Program-made: the position numbers and the translations under genes
The notes under the pieces: generated by a model
What the model was told of the DNA's origin: nothing
The model's input: only the letters and a program-made list of their open reading frames with translations
Databases searched by the model: none
Source of the DNA: Pseudomonas uvaldensis
GTDB taxonomy: Bacteria; Pseudomonadota; Gammaproteobacteria; Pseudomonadales; Pseudomonadaceae
Reading direction: 5' to 3'
Length of the DNA stretch: 64,000 nt
Assembly: GCF_021271205.1 (NCBI RefSeq)
Contig: NZ_JAIWKS010000015.1
Location: 36,236 to 100,235, forward strand
Shown: piece after piece, positions 8,483 through 21,363 of the stretch
Position numbering within the stretch: the first letter of the stretch is position 1
Layout of the letters: each line of letters begins with the position of its first letter

Positions 8483-9230
8483 AAGCGAAACCATTCAGAT
8501 CGAGATCGATGATGAACGCATGAACGGGACCTTCCTGAGTCCCAAGTCGAAGGTGCCTGGCGTCCTGTTCGTCCACGGTTGGGGCGGCAGCCAGGAGCGT
8601 GACCTGGAACGGGCCAAGGGCATCGCCGGCCTGGGTTGCGTGTGTCTGACTTTCGACTTGCGCGGGCATACCGGCGGCGCGGGCATTCCGCTGTCCCGGG
8701 TGACGCGGGAAGACAACCTGCGGGATTTGCTGGCGGCCTATGACCGGTTGCTGGCCCATCCGGCCCTGGACACGTCGGCGATTGCCGTGGTGGGCACCAG
8801 TTATGGCGGTTATCTGGCCTCGATCCTGACCTTGCTGCGCCCGGTGCGCTGGCTGGCACTGCGGGTGCCGGCGCTGTATCGCGACGAGCAATGGCACACG
8901 CCCAAGCGCGACCTGGACAAGGCTGACCTGCTGGATTACCGCAGCACCCTGGTGCACGCCAGCACCAACCGCGCCTTGCACGCCTGCTCGCAGTTCACTG
9001 GCGATGTGTTGCTGGTGGAGTCGGAAACCGACGATCATGTGCCCCATGCCACCATCATGAGTTACCGCGCCGCGTGCCAGCAGACCCATTCGTTGACCCA
9101 CCGGATCATCGACGGCGCGGACCATGCCTTGAGCGACCCCGTTTCACAGCAGGCCTACACCTCGATCCTGGTGGGATGGATCACGGAAATGGTGGTGGGA
9201 GAGCGGTTGAGCATCATTCAGGAGCGGTAA
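8472..9230 (+). CDS. Alpha/beta hydrolase
   Basis: Soluble alpha/beta hydrolase of 252 residues. The oxyanion region GVLFVHGWGGSQ, strand-loop LTFDLRGHTGG, nucleophile elbow GTSYGG (Ser at the centre of G-x-S-x-G), acid near ESETDDHVP and final His in GADHAL are all in order. It resembles dienelactone hydrolase/prolyl oligopeptidase-type serine hydrolases; the substrate is unknown. The ATG at 8472 overlaps the DUF3182 gene by 11 bp, so the two are probably made together. Confidence 0.85.
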   Translation: MTARSETIQIEIDDERMNGTFLSPKSKVPGVLFVHGWGGSQERDLERAKGIAGLGCVCLTFDLRGHTGGAGIPLSRVTREDNLRDLLAAYDRLLAHPALDTSAIAVVGTSYGGYLASILTLLRPVRWLALRVPALYRDEQWHTPKRDLDKADLLDYRSTLVHASTNRALHACSQFTGDVLLVESETDDHVPHATIMSYRAACQQTHSLTHRIIDGADHALSDPVSQQAYTSILVGWITEMVVGERLSIIQER

Positions 9231-9248
9231 TTGTGTGGCGTTTGTTCC

Positions 9249-9354
9249 GGCCTCTTCGCGGGCAAGCCCGCTCCCACAATTTGTATCGGCGGTGAACACA
9301 GAGCTGTTGTCCGACACCCAAACCTGTGGGAGCGGGCTTGCTCGCGAAGAGGCC
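9249..9354. repeat. REP doublet (REPIN)
   Basis: Two inverted copies of the TGTGGGAGCGGGCTTGCTCG type core (9249-9278 inverted, 9325-9354 direct), each carrying the outer GAAGAGGCC, separated by about 46 bp. It lies in the gap between convergent genes. Confidence 0.85.
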
Positions 9355-9361
9355 AGCCCTC

Positions 9362-10393
9362 TCAGTCACGGCCACGGCTTCGCTTGAGCCCCGGTTTGAC
9401 CCGCAACGCCTTGGCCTTCGCCTCGATCGCCAAGTACATCACCACGGTGATCAGCAACGGCAGGATGAAGTAGATCGCCCGATAAGCGATCAATCCTCCC
9501 AACAGGCTGCCCCGCGACACTTCGTGTTGCAGCAGTGCAATGAATACTGCCTCCAGCACGCCGAGCCCGGCCGGGATGTGGGTGATGACGCCGGCGATGC
9601 TGCTGATCAACAGCACCCCGAGTACCACAGGGTATTCCAGCTTGCTCGGCAGCAACGTGAAAATCACCGCCGCCATCAGCGACCAGTTCAGCGCCCCGAG
9701 CGCCAGTTGCAACACGGCCATGCGCAGCGACGGCAGGTTGATTTCCATGCCACGGATCGTCCAGGCCCGGCGCTTGGAAAACCGGCAGGCCAGCAGGTAG
9801 CCGGCGCTCGCCAACAGCAGCAATACACCCACGCCCTGCAAGGCGTTGCTGCTGAGTTTCCAGCCTGGCGGCATCGTAACCAGGCCGCTGCTGAAGACCA
9901 CGCCGGCCAGGGTCATGTAGCCAAACCAATTCGTGGCCAGGCTCAGGCCAAGGATCTTGGCGATATTGCCGGTGCTGACCCCCAGCCGCGAATACAAGCG
10001 GTAACGCATGGCAATGCCGCCGACCCAGGCACTGAGGTTGAGGTTGAAGGCATAGCTGATCACGCCCACGGGCAGTATCTGGCGCCAGCCGAGTTTTTGC
10101 CGGATGTAGGTACGACCGATCAAGTCGAAGCACGCGTAGGTAATGAAACTGGTGATAGTCAGCCCCGCCGCGATGATCAAGGTGCGGATCTTGAAGTCGG
10201 CCAGGGTATTCAACACTTCCGCCCAGTCGATGCGCCGCGCCAGGGCCGTGAACAGCACGATCAGCAGCAGGAAGAACGCCAGCGTCAGCGGGCGTTTCCA
10301 GCGGCTCCAGCGTGAGGCCGGTTTCGCCTCGGCATGGGTGTGCTCCGACCCGTGGGCGTCTCTCGGCGCGGAGTGCGCTTCAGAGTGGTTCAT
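9362..10393 (-). CDS. ybhN: YbhN/UPF0104 family membrane protein (lysylphosphatidylglycerol synthase TM-domain family)
   Basis: Integral inner-membrane protein of 343 residues with about eight hydrophobic helices after a His/Glu-rich cytoplasmic N-terminus. It matches the transmembrane flippase-like part of MprF (family PF03706) without the synthase domain: ITSFITYACFDLIGRTY, SAWVGGIAMRYRLYSRLG and HIPAGLGVLEAVFIALL are typical. Last gene of a four-gene minus-strand operon after DUF72, ybhP and clsB, overlapping clsB by 14 bp. The same trio ybhP-clsB(ybhO)-ybhN exists in E. coli, suggesting a role in lipid movement or cardiolipin metabolism; the biochemical function is not established. Confidence 0.85.
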   Translation of the reverse strand: MNHSEAHSAPRDAHGSEHTHAEAKPASRWSRWKRPLTLAFFLLLIVLFTALARRIDWAEVLNTLADFKIRTLIIAAGLTITSFITYACFDLIGRTYIRQKLGWRQILPVGVISYAFNLNLSAWVGGIAMRYRLYSRLGVSTGNIAKILGLSLATNWFGYMTLAGVVFSSGLVTMPPGWKLSSNALQGVGVLLLLASAGYLLACRFSKRRAWTIRGMEINLPSLRMAVLQLALGALNWSLMAAVIFTLLPSKLEYPVVLGVLLISSIAGVITHIPAGLGVLEAVFIALLQHEVSRGSLLGGLIAYRAIYFILPLLITVVMYLAIEAKAKALRVKPGLKRSRGRD

Positions 10394-11678
10394 GGGGTTC
10401 GCTCCGAACCGCCGTCGGCGGCGAGAAAGGTTTCAGACGCGGCTTATGGGCCGGCAGCCATCCGGCCCAGGCCGGGAAATGCCGCAGGAAGTGGAAAACC
10501 ATAAAACCGATGGTCATGCGCCACAGCAGCCCCCTCTGGGCGTGATTGGCCGCCATGACGGTGCAATGCTCGCGGCTCAGGTGATCGAGACGCTCGAACA
10601 GTTCGCGATTGAACGCCCGATCACGGATCAGCACGTTGGCTTCCAGGTTCAGGGATAGGCTCAAGGGGTCGAGATTGCTCGACCCCACGGTGCTCCAGTC
10701 CTCATCCACCAGGGCCACCTTGCCATGCAGGGGGCGCTCGCAATATTCATAGATCACCACCCCGGCCTTGAGCAGATAGTCATAGAGCATTCGTGCCGCC
10801 AGCTTGGCGATCATCATGTCCGGCTGACCCTGCAGGATCAGCCGTACCTCCACCCCGCGTCGCGCCGCGTTGCGGATCTCGCGCAGCAACCGATAGCCGG
10901 GGAAGAAATAGGCATTGGCGATCACCACCCGCCGCTGGGCGCTGCGCAGCACTTGCAGGTAGACCTCTTCGATGTCGGTCTGGTGTTCATGGTTATCCCG
11001 GTAGACCAGCCGTACCTGGCCGTCGTGGTCGCTGAAAGCCAACTCGCTGCGACGGCTGCGGCGGCGCTGCCACCAGTATTTGGCCCGGCTCGGCCGACCG
11101 CTTTGCATCAAGGCGAAGTGATGGATATCGACCACCGCCGGTCCTTTGACCTCCACCGAATAGTCCTGTTTGGCCTCGGGGCCGAAATCACCCAGATGGT
11201 CGGCGGAGAAATTGATCCCACCGATGAAGGCAATCACACCATCTACCACCACCACCTTGCGGTGCAGACGGCGGAACCAGTTGGTGCGAATCCCCAGGTG
11301 AAGTGGGGCGGGGTCGAACATCTGCAGGCGCACGCCGGCATTGCTCAACGACGCGAGGAACTCTGGCGTGAGTTCCCCGCAACCGAAGCCATCCAGGCTC
11401 AGGGTCACTCGCACGCCTCGGTGGGCGGCATCGACCAGCAGGTCGCGCAACTCGTTGCCGACCTTGTCCTCGAAAAGAATGAAGGTCTCGATGAGGATTT
11501 CCGTCTCCGCCCGGCGGATCGCCTCGAACACCCGGGGGAAATATTCCTCGCCATTCTCCAGCAGCGTGACCCGGTTATTGCCGTGCCAGCCATATTCGAT
11601 GTCCACCAGCGCCGGATCGCGTTCGGTCGGTGGGACCTCGACCTGTTCCACTGTGGCCTTGTTCATCGTCGCGCTCAT
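10380..11678 (-). CDS. clsB: Cardiolipin synthase B (phospholipase D family)
   Basis: Phospholipase D superfamily enzyme that forms cardiolipin by phosphatidyl transfer at the inner membrane. Two HKD motifs are present: HRKVVVVDG and HGKVALVDE followed by GSSNLD. At 432 residues it is the size of ClsB (YbhO), and lacks the two N-terminal helices of ClsA. I set the start at the ATG at 11678 (MSATMNKATVEQ), which overlaps the ybhP stop as ATGA; the frame stays open further upstream, but that stretch runs opposite to nothing family-like. Part of the DUF72-ybhP-clsB-ybhN operon. Confidence 0.9.
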   Translation of the reverse strand: MSATMNKATVEQVEVPPTERDPALVDIEYGWHGNNRVTLLENGEEYFPRVFEAIRRAETEILIETFILFEDKVGNELRDLLVDAAHRGVRVTLSLDGFGCGELTPEFLASLSNAGVRLQMFDPAPLHLGIRTNWFRRLHRKVVVVDGVIAFIGGINFSADHLGDFGPEAKQDYSVEVKGPAVVDIHHFALMQSGRPSRAKYWWQRRRSRRSELAFSDHDGQVRLVYRDNHEHQTDIEEVYLQVLRSAQRRVVIANAYFFPGYRLLREIRNAARRGVEVRLILQGQPDMMIAKLAARMLYDYLLKAGVVIYEYCERPLHGKVALVDEDWSTVGSSNLDPLSLSLNLEANVLIRDRAFNRELFERLDHLSREHCTVMAANHAQRGLLWRMTIGFMVFHFLRHFPAWAGWLPAHKPRLKPFSPPTAVRSEPHEPL

Positions 11679-12484
11679 AACTCGATCTCCACCGACAGGG
11701 GGGCATGGTCGGAAAGGTGCGACCAGGGCCGTACGCTTAGCACTTTGGGGTGATGGGCCTTGAGGTTGCGCACATAGATGCGGTCCAGGCGCAGGATGGG
11801 CAGGCGGGCCGGAAAGCTGCGGGCCGGTTTGCCCCATTGCTCGGCGAACACTTCCCGCAGACCGCAGGGTTCGAGCAGGTCGTTGGCCTTGCCGCGCCAG
11901 TCGTTGAAGTCGCCGGCGACAATCACCGGCGCCTCGGGCGGCAGTTCGCTCAAGCGTTTGCACAGCAGTTTCAGTTGCTCGACACGATGGCCTTCGCGCA
12001 ATCCCAGGTGAACGCAGATGGCATGGATCTGCGGGCCGTCGCCGCCCGGCAGGCGCAGCACGCTGTGGAGCATGCCGCGGCTTTCATGGCCGCTGATGGA
12101 CACGTCCAGGTTGTCGTGGCGAATGATCTGGAACTTCGACAGCAACGCATTGCCGTGATCCCCCGCCGGGTAGACCGCGTTGCGCCCATAGGCGAATTGC
12201 GGCCAGAGGCTGTCGGCCAGGAACTCGTATTGCGGCATGCTCGGCCAGTTGCTGTAGCGCCGGGGATGATGTTCATGGGCGCCATGGACTTCCTGCAGGA
12301 ACACCACGTCGGCGGATACGCTGCGCACCGCTTCGCGCAATTCAGGCAGGATGAAACGTCGGTTCAGCGCGGTGAAGCCTTTATGTGTGTTGACCGTCAG
12401 GACGGTGAAGCGGCTGACCCTGTCCAGGTCGTGCGCAAGACTCCGGGTGGGGTCCAGGCGCGCTTCAATGGGTTCTGTGCTCAT
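11675..12484 (-). CDS. ybhP: Endonuclease/exonuclease/phosphatase family protein YbhP
   Basis: Single-domain member (269 residues) of the EEP metal-dependent phosphoesterase fold, the fold of DNase I, exonuclease III and inositol phosphatases. Conserved elements occur in order: TVNTHKGF, FLQEVHG, GDFNDWRG (catalytic Asp/Asn) and LSDHAPL (catalytic Asp-His). The ATG at 12484 overlaps the upstream DUF72 stop by 4 bp and its own stop overlaps clsB by 4 bp. The lipid-gene context suggests a phospholipid head group or similar phosphodiester as substrate rather than DNA, but that is inference. Confidence 0.85.
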   Translation of the reverse strand: MSTEPIEARLDPTRSLAHDLDRVSRFTVLTVNTHKGFTALNRRFILPELREAVRSVSADVVFLQEVHGAHEHHPRRYSNWPSMPQYEFLADSLWPQFAYGRNAVYPAGDHGNALLSKFQIIRHDNLDVSISGHESRGMLHSVLRLPGGDGPQIHAICVHLGLREGHRVEQLKLLCKRLSELPPEAPVIVAGDFNDWRGKANDLLEPCGLREVFAEQWGKPARSFPARLPILRLDRIYVRNLKAHHPKVLSVRPWSHLSDHAPLSVEIEL

Positions 12485-13407
12485 GGCAACACTCCCTCGG
12501 CGGGGCGCTGGCCGGGTACGGTGGCAAGGTCCTTGTCCAGGTCGAATCGCTCCAGCAGGTGGCGTGCGTCGTAGGGCGCACGCACCTTGATGTCGTTGTC
12601 GAAATAGCAGAACACTTCCCGGCTCTTGCGCGCCCTGGGTTTCTTTTTCGGATCGATCAGTTGGGCATCGTCCGGCTGAGTGCCGTGGCTCCAGGCCTCG
12701 ATGCGGTCGCCCCAGCGTTTCAAGGCTTCGTCGGTATAGCCGCTGGCATACAGCTCTTCGGCACCGTGCAGGCGCAGGTAAACGAAATCGCTGGTGACGT
12801 CTTCGCGATAAGGCCATTTGCCGGCGGTGTCGGCGATGACCAGCGCCACGTCGTAGCGCTTGAGTAGCGCAACGAAATGCGGATCGATGAAGCTTTCATG
12901 ACGAATCTCGACGGCGTGGCGCAGCGGGCGTTTCTTGTCGGTTTCGGTGCTGGCGTGGCCATCCAGGCGCGGCTCGTGCTCCCGGGCCAGGGCCGCAGCG
13001 CCTTCAGTGTCGTGGGGCAATTGCTTGAGGAAGTCTTCGAACAGCTCGGGGTCGAATTTGAAGCTGGGGGGAAACTGCCAGAGGATAGCGCCGAGCTTTT
13101 CCTTGAGCTCCAGCACGCCGGAGGCGAAGAAGTTGGCCAGGGGCTTGCGAATGTCGCGCAGACGCTTGATGTGGGTGATGAAGCGCGGTGCCTTGACGCT
13201 GAACACGAAGTCCGGCGGTGTCTCGGCGTACCACTGCGCATACCGTTCGGGACGTTGCAGGGCGTAGAACGATCCATTGATTTCGATGCTGTTGACTGCT
13301 CGCGAGGCGAACTGCAATTCACGCTTCTGGGTCAGGCCCTTGGGGTAGAAATCCCCCCGCCAAGGCGTGTATCGCCAACCGGAAATGCCGATGTGGATCG
13401 CCGTCAT
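12481..13407 (-). CDS. DUF72 domain-containing protein (YecE family)
   Basis: TIM-barrel-like DUF72 protein of 308 residues, function unknown. The family start IHIGISGWRYTPWRGDFYPKGL is clear, as are SIEINGSFYALQRPE, FSVKAPRFITH and the late VFCYFDND. The ATG at 13407 has a good GGGAGGAG ribosome site; the frame extends 34 codons upstream without one. It heads the minus-strand operon that continues into ybhP, clsB and ybhN with 4-bp overlaps, although its own relation to lipids is not evident. Confidence 0.85.
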   Translation of the reverse strand: MTAIHIGISGWRYTPWRGDFYPKGLTQKRELQFASRAVNSIEINGSFYALQRPERYAQWYAETPPDFVFSVKAPRFITHIKRLRDIRKPLANFFASGVLELKEKLGAILWQFPPSFKFDPELFEDFLKQLPHDTEGAAALAREHEPRLDGHASTETDKKRPLRHAVEIRHESFIDPHFVALLKRYDVALVIADTAGKWPYREDVTSDFVYLRLHGAEELYASGYTDEALKRWGDRIEAWSHGTQPDDAQLIDPKKKPRARKSREVFCYFDNDIKVRAPYDARHLLERFDLDKDLATVPGQRPAEGVLP

Positions 13408-13510
13408 GTGCTCCTCCCGTGCCAGATGACCTCGTACTGCCTGTGTCTTTTGATGACTGTCGGGCGGGCCGGAAAGTTTCGACGGGGTTACAGGCGGCGG
13501 GTAAGGCAAT

Positions 13511-13651
13511 GTGGGAGCAAGGCCTGTGGGAGGCTGTGGCGCAAGACCTGTGGGAGTAGGGCTGTGGGAGCAAGGCTTGCCCGCGATGAAAGCACCGCGG
13601 TCTTAGCCAATATCGAGGGCGCCTTTATCGCGGGCAAGCCTTGCTCCCACA
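13511..13651. repeat. REP cluster, AAGG-CTTGCCCGCGAT variant
   Basis: An inverted pair TGTGGGAGCAAGGCTTGCCC..GCGAT (13563-13587) and its complement (13627-13651) is preceded by two or three degenerate half copies (GTGGGAGCAAGGC at 13511, CTGTGGGAGG, CTGTGGGAGTAGG). It fills most of the 344-bp gap between the divergent DUF72 and mechanosensitive-channel genes. Confidence 0.8.
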
Positions 13652-13751
13652 ATAAATCCCCATGTCACAGGGAAGTATCAATCCCGAGAGCGAACTTGCC
13701 CGCACGATTTGGATCAGTTCCTTATCGATCCCCGCACAGGAGCCTCGCGTT

Positions 13752-15827
13752 TTGTCTCGATTGACCACTGCATTGCTGCTGATCGTGCTGGCGCTGGCCG
13801 GCAATGTCGCCTTCGGGGCGGCGGCCGTTCCCGCGCCCAGCGAGGCCCCCGCCGAAGCCGAGCCGCTGGTGCAGGGCGGGTTGTTGGGGGCCATCAGTTC
13901 GAGCATCGACGATGTCCAGGACAAGCTCGATCTCAACCAGAGCCTGATCGATGCCTGGCGCTTGCGGGCGGACCGGGCGGCGGATGAGGTGGACCGCCTG
14001 GTCGACCAGACCGCCCGCTCGTCCTGGCGCGTGACCGGGGATTTCCTGCTGCTCTCCGGCGTCTGGCTGGGCGCCTTTGCGCTGATCTGGGCCGGTGCCC
14101 GGTTGCTGGTGCGCCACCTGCGCCAGCGTCGATGGTTGCAACGCCGCCAGCGGGTGCGGGACTTGTTCGGCTACCTGCTGCCCTACACTGTACCGGCGCT
14201 GGTCTGCCTGCCGCTGACCCTGTACGTCAGCCACTTCTTGCAGGTGTCGGTCGGTCGCGCGTTGGCGCTGTGCTTCGCCTACGCCACCAGCAGCGGGATA
14301 TTCTCAACGTCGGTGTTGTTGTGCGTGATCGTGATGTTCAACGCCGGCCACAAACGCCGGGCGGTGGCGATCATTCGCCGTTTCAGCCCCCGGCCGTTGT
14401 TCCTGATCGGCTTTCTCGCCGCCCTCAGCGACGCGCTGACCAGCCCGCAGATCGCCCGGCAACTGGGCGGCAACATCACCAGCAGCGTCGCGGTGTTCAC
14501 CGGATTGCTGGCCTCGTTGATCTTTGGCTGGCTGGTGATCCGCATGCGCCGGCCGGTGGCGCACCTGATTCGCAACCGACCGCTGGCCCAACGCTTGAAG
14601 CAGCCGGCCTTGCAGGAGTCGCTGCGGATTTTTTCCGGACTCTGGAACTGGCCGATTCTGTTGATGGTGCTGGTCTCGGCGGTGAGCCTGATTGGTGTAG
14701 GCGAGGACAACCAGAAAGCCCTGCGTTGTGCGTTGTTCACCACCATCCTGCTGATCGCGACGGTGTTCCTCAGCACTGTGTTCCAGCAGGTATTCAAGTC
14801 TCCCAAGGTCGAGGCCATCCAGCGCAACAGCGCCTACAAGAGCCGCTTGTTGAGCCTGTTGCATGCGCTGTTGCGTATTGTCATGGCGGTGGCGTTCATT
14901 GAAGTGCTTGGCCGGATCTGGGGTGTCTCGCTGTTCGAGTTCGCTTCGCGCAACGCCGTGGGCCGGGCGATCAGTGATTCCCTGAGCCGCATCGGCCTGA
15001 TTTTCCTGGTGACCTGGCTCACGTGGGTGGTGCTCGACACGGCGATCCAGGAGGCCCTGAAACCGCCGCTCAACAAGCGAGGGGCACGTCAGCCCAGCAC
15101 TCGGATCAAGACCATCCTGCCGCTGCTGCGCAACGCGATCAAAATCATCCTGGTGGTGATCTGCGCGATCACCACCATGGCCAACCTGGGCATCAACGTC
15201 GCGCCATTGCTGGCCGGCGCCGGGGTGGTGGGCCTGGCGATCGGCTTCGGTTCCCAGCAGTTGGTGCAGGACGTGATTACGGGGCTGTTCATCATCATCG
15301 AAGACACCCTGTCCATTGGTGACTGGGTGGTGCTCAGTTCCGGCCACGCCGGCACCGTCGAGGGCCTGACCATCCGCACCCTGCGCCTGCGCGACGGCAA
15401 AGGGTTCGTGCACTCAGTGCCGTTCGGCCAGATCAAGGCGGTGACCAACCAATCGCGGCAATTCGCTTTCGCGTTCTTCTCGGTGCAGTTCACCTACGAC
15501 ACTGACGTAGACCAGGCCATCGAACTGATCCGCGAGGCCGGGAATTCGATTTCCGAAGACCCGTTCCTCAAGTTCAATCTGCAAGGACCGCTGGATGTGT
15601 TCGGCGTGGACCGGATGGACCTCAACGGCGTGGTCCTCACTGCCCAGTTCCGCACCGTGTCAGGCGGGCAGTATGCGGTGAGCCGGGCGTTCAACCAGCG
15701 CTTGAAGAAGCTTGTGGATAACCATCCAGCGGTGCATTTCGCGCAGACTTATCCACAGCAGGTGGTGATGCCGAAGCGGTTGGTGGAAGAGCCGAAAGAG
15801 GGCGATGGAGTGGCTGAATCGCAATGA
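13752..15827 (+). CDS. Mechanosensitive ion channel family protein (MscS superfamily)
   Basis: Large MscS-type channel in the inner membrane, opened by membrane tension. I prefer the TTG at 13752, which follows an AGGAG at 13738-13742 and begins directly with a signal peptide (LTTALLLIVLALAGNVAFGA), giving 691 residues. An in-frame ATG at 13662 would add 30 residues in front of it. A periplasmic segment is followed by about ten helices, then the MscS core: pore helix VAPLLAGAGVVGLAIGFGSQ, QDVITGLFIIIEDTLSIGDW and the beta-domain. The C-terminal alpha-beta domain is complete. It is monocistronic, between a REP cluster and lhr. Confidence 0.87.
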   Translation: MSRLTTALLLIVLALAGNVAFGAAAVPAPSEAPAEAEPLVQGGLLGAISSSIDDVQDKLDLNQSLIDAWRLRADRAADEVDRLVDQTARSSWRVTGDFLLLSGVWLGAFALIWAGARLLVRHLRQRRWLQRRQRVRDLFGYLLPYTVPALVCLPLTLYVSHFLQVSVGRALALCFAYATSSGIFSTSVLLCVIVMFNAGHKRRAVAIIRRFSPRPLFLIGFLAALSDALTSPQIARQLGGNITSSVAVFTGLLASLIFGWLVIRMRRPVAHLIRNRPLAQRLKQPALQESLRIFSGLWNWPILLMVLVSAVSLIGVGEDNQKALRCALFTTILLIATVFLSTVFQQVFKSPKVEAIQRNSAYKSRLLSLLHALLRIVMAVAFIEVLGRIWGVSLFEFASRNAVGRAISDSLSRIGLIFLVTWLTWVVLDTAIQEALKPPLNKRGARQPSTRIKTILPLLRNAIKIILVVICAITTMANLGINVAPLLAGAGVVGLAIGFGSQQLVQDVITGLFIIIEDTLSIGDWVVLSSGHAGTVEGLTIRTLRLRDGKGFVHSVPFGQIKAVTNQSRQFAFAFFSVQFTYDTDVDQAIELIREAGNSISEDPFLKFNLQGPLDVFGVDRMDLNGVVLTAQFRTVSGGQYAVSRAFNQRLKKLVDNHPAVHFAQTYPQQVVMPKRLVEEPKEGDGVAESQ

Positions 15828-15867
15828 GGTTGTGGCGGGCCGGCTGGCCTCATCGCGAGCAGACACC

Positions 15868-20178
<4,311 letters not shown>

Positions 20179-20243
20179 GAGGGCAGTTATGCGGGTGGGG
20201 CGGGGAAGATGCAAGTACCATTGGGGTCTCTGTCGACAGGCAG

Positions 20244-20338
20244 GGCCCTTTCGCGAGCAAGCCCGCTCCCACAGTCGATCGCATTCTTGCAGAGGAAACC
20301 CGGTTCACTGTGGGAGCGGGCTTACTCGCGAAGAGGCC
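20244..20338. repeat. REP doublet (REPIN)
   Basis: Inverted pair of the TCGCGAGCAAGCCCGCTCCC type core at 20250-20274 and 20309-20337, the second with one change (GGGCTTACTCGCG). It occupies the middle of the 300-bp region between divergent lhr and the 20479 gene; nothing else definite is seen there. Confidence 0.8.
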
Positions 20339-20478
20339 CCAAAGGGCAGCATACATCCAGGATCTGCACTTTACGGATGACGGTTGCGCACTAAACCCGC
20401 AAAATGCAACGATTCCGACGACGCCTGTGGGCGTTGTCGACCAAATTCTTGTGCCAACAGACTGGGCCTGCTGATTTT

Positions 20479-21363
20479 ATGCGAATGCGCCTTATGTTAC
20501 TGGGCGGCGGAAATGCCCTTGGGCAGGCGCTGATTCGCCTCGGTGCGGAAGAAGACATCGGTTTTCTCGCCCCTCGACCGCCCGAAGACGGATGGGACGC
20601 CGCGAGCCTGACGCAACTGCTCGACGACACCCGGCCGGACGCCGTGATCAATCTGGCGTACTACTTCGACTGGTTTCAAGCCGAGGCCGTCAGCGAGCAG
20701 CGCCTGGCCAGCCAGGAGCGCGCCGTCGAGCGCCTGGCCGAACTGTGCCAGCACCACGAGATCGTCCTGGTGCAACCGTCGAGCTATCGCGTGTTCGACG
20801 GTTCTCGCGCCACGGCCTACAGCGAAAAGGACGAACCCGTGCCCCTGGGTCTGCGTGGCCAGGCGTTGTGGCGTATCGAGCAAAGCGTGCGCGCCACCTG
20901 TCCGCAACATGTGCTGTTGCGCTTCGGCTGGCTGCTCGATGACAGCCCCGATGGCATCCTCGGACGTTTCCTGGCCCGCGCCGAACAACCCGAGGAATTG
21001 CTGCTGGCCGATGACCGTCGCGGCAATCCAACGCCGGTAGACGATGCGGCACGGGTGATCATTTCCGTACTCAAGCAGCTCGATTGCGCGGCGCCGTTGT
21101 GGGGGACCTACCATTACGCCGGGCACGAGGCGACCACGCCCCTGGCGCTGGGCCAGGCGATCCTCACCGAAGCCCGGGCGCTGCATCCGCTGGCGATCGA
21201 ATCGCCCACTCCCCAGGCCCACGCCGCCCGGCCGGATGCCGCGGAAGAACCACAGCACGCGGTGCTGACCTGCAAGAAAATTCTGCACACTTTCGGGATC
21301 AAGCCCCGCGCCTGGCGCGCCGCGCTCCCGGGCTTACTGGATAGGTTTTATCGTCATGGCTGA
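20479..21363 (+). CDS. RmlD-like sugar-nucleotide/NAD(P)-binding reductase
   Basis: Short-chain dehydrogenase-fold protein of 294 residues resembling the dTDP-4-dehydrorhamnose reductase (RmlD) group. It begins MRMRLMLLGGGNALGQAL, a modified Rossmann glycine motif, then PDAVINLAYYFDWF, LVQPSSYRVFDG and VLLRFGWLLDD. The usual YxxxK is not obvious; the region reads RGQALWRIE, so catalytic competence is uncertain. The start could also be the ATG 6 bp on. Its 3' end overlaps the next epimerase gene by 8 bp, so the two probably act in one sugar or polysaccharide pathway, although no glycosyltransferase is nearby. Confidence 0.75.
   Translation: MRMRLMLLGGGNALGQALIRLGAEEDIGFLAPRPPEDGWDAASLTQLLDDTRPDAVINLAYYFDWFQAEAVSEQRLASQERAVERLAELCQHHEIVLVQPSSYRVFDGSRATAYSEKDEPVPLGLRGQALWRIEQSVRATCPQHVLLRFGWLLDDSPDGILGRFLARAEQPEELLLADDRRGNPTPVDDAARVIISVLKQLDCAAPLWGTYHYAGHEATTPLALGQAILTEARALHPLAIESPTPQAHAARPDAAEEPQHAVLTCKKILHTFGIKPRAWRAALPGLLDRFYRHG

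Noticed and set aside
9249..9354. Strong terminators formed by REP doublets
   Set aside because: Stems are long but no T-runs follow, so they are not classical rho-independent terminators, though they may affect mRNA ends.
13511..13651. CRISPR-like array of GTGGGAGCAAGG units
   Set aside because: Units are palindromic REP halves with unequal spacing, shared with other intergenic sites in the window, and no cas genes are near.
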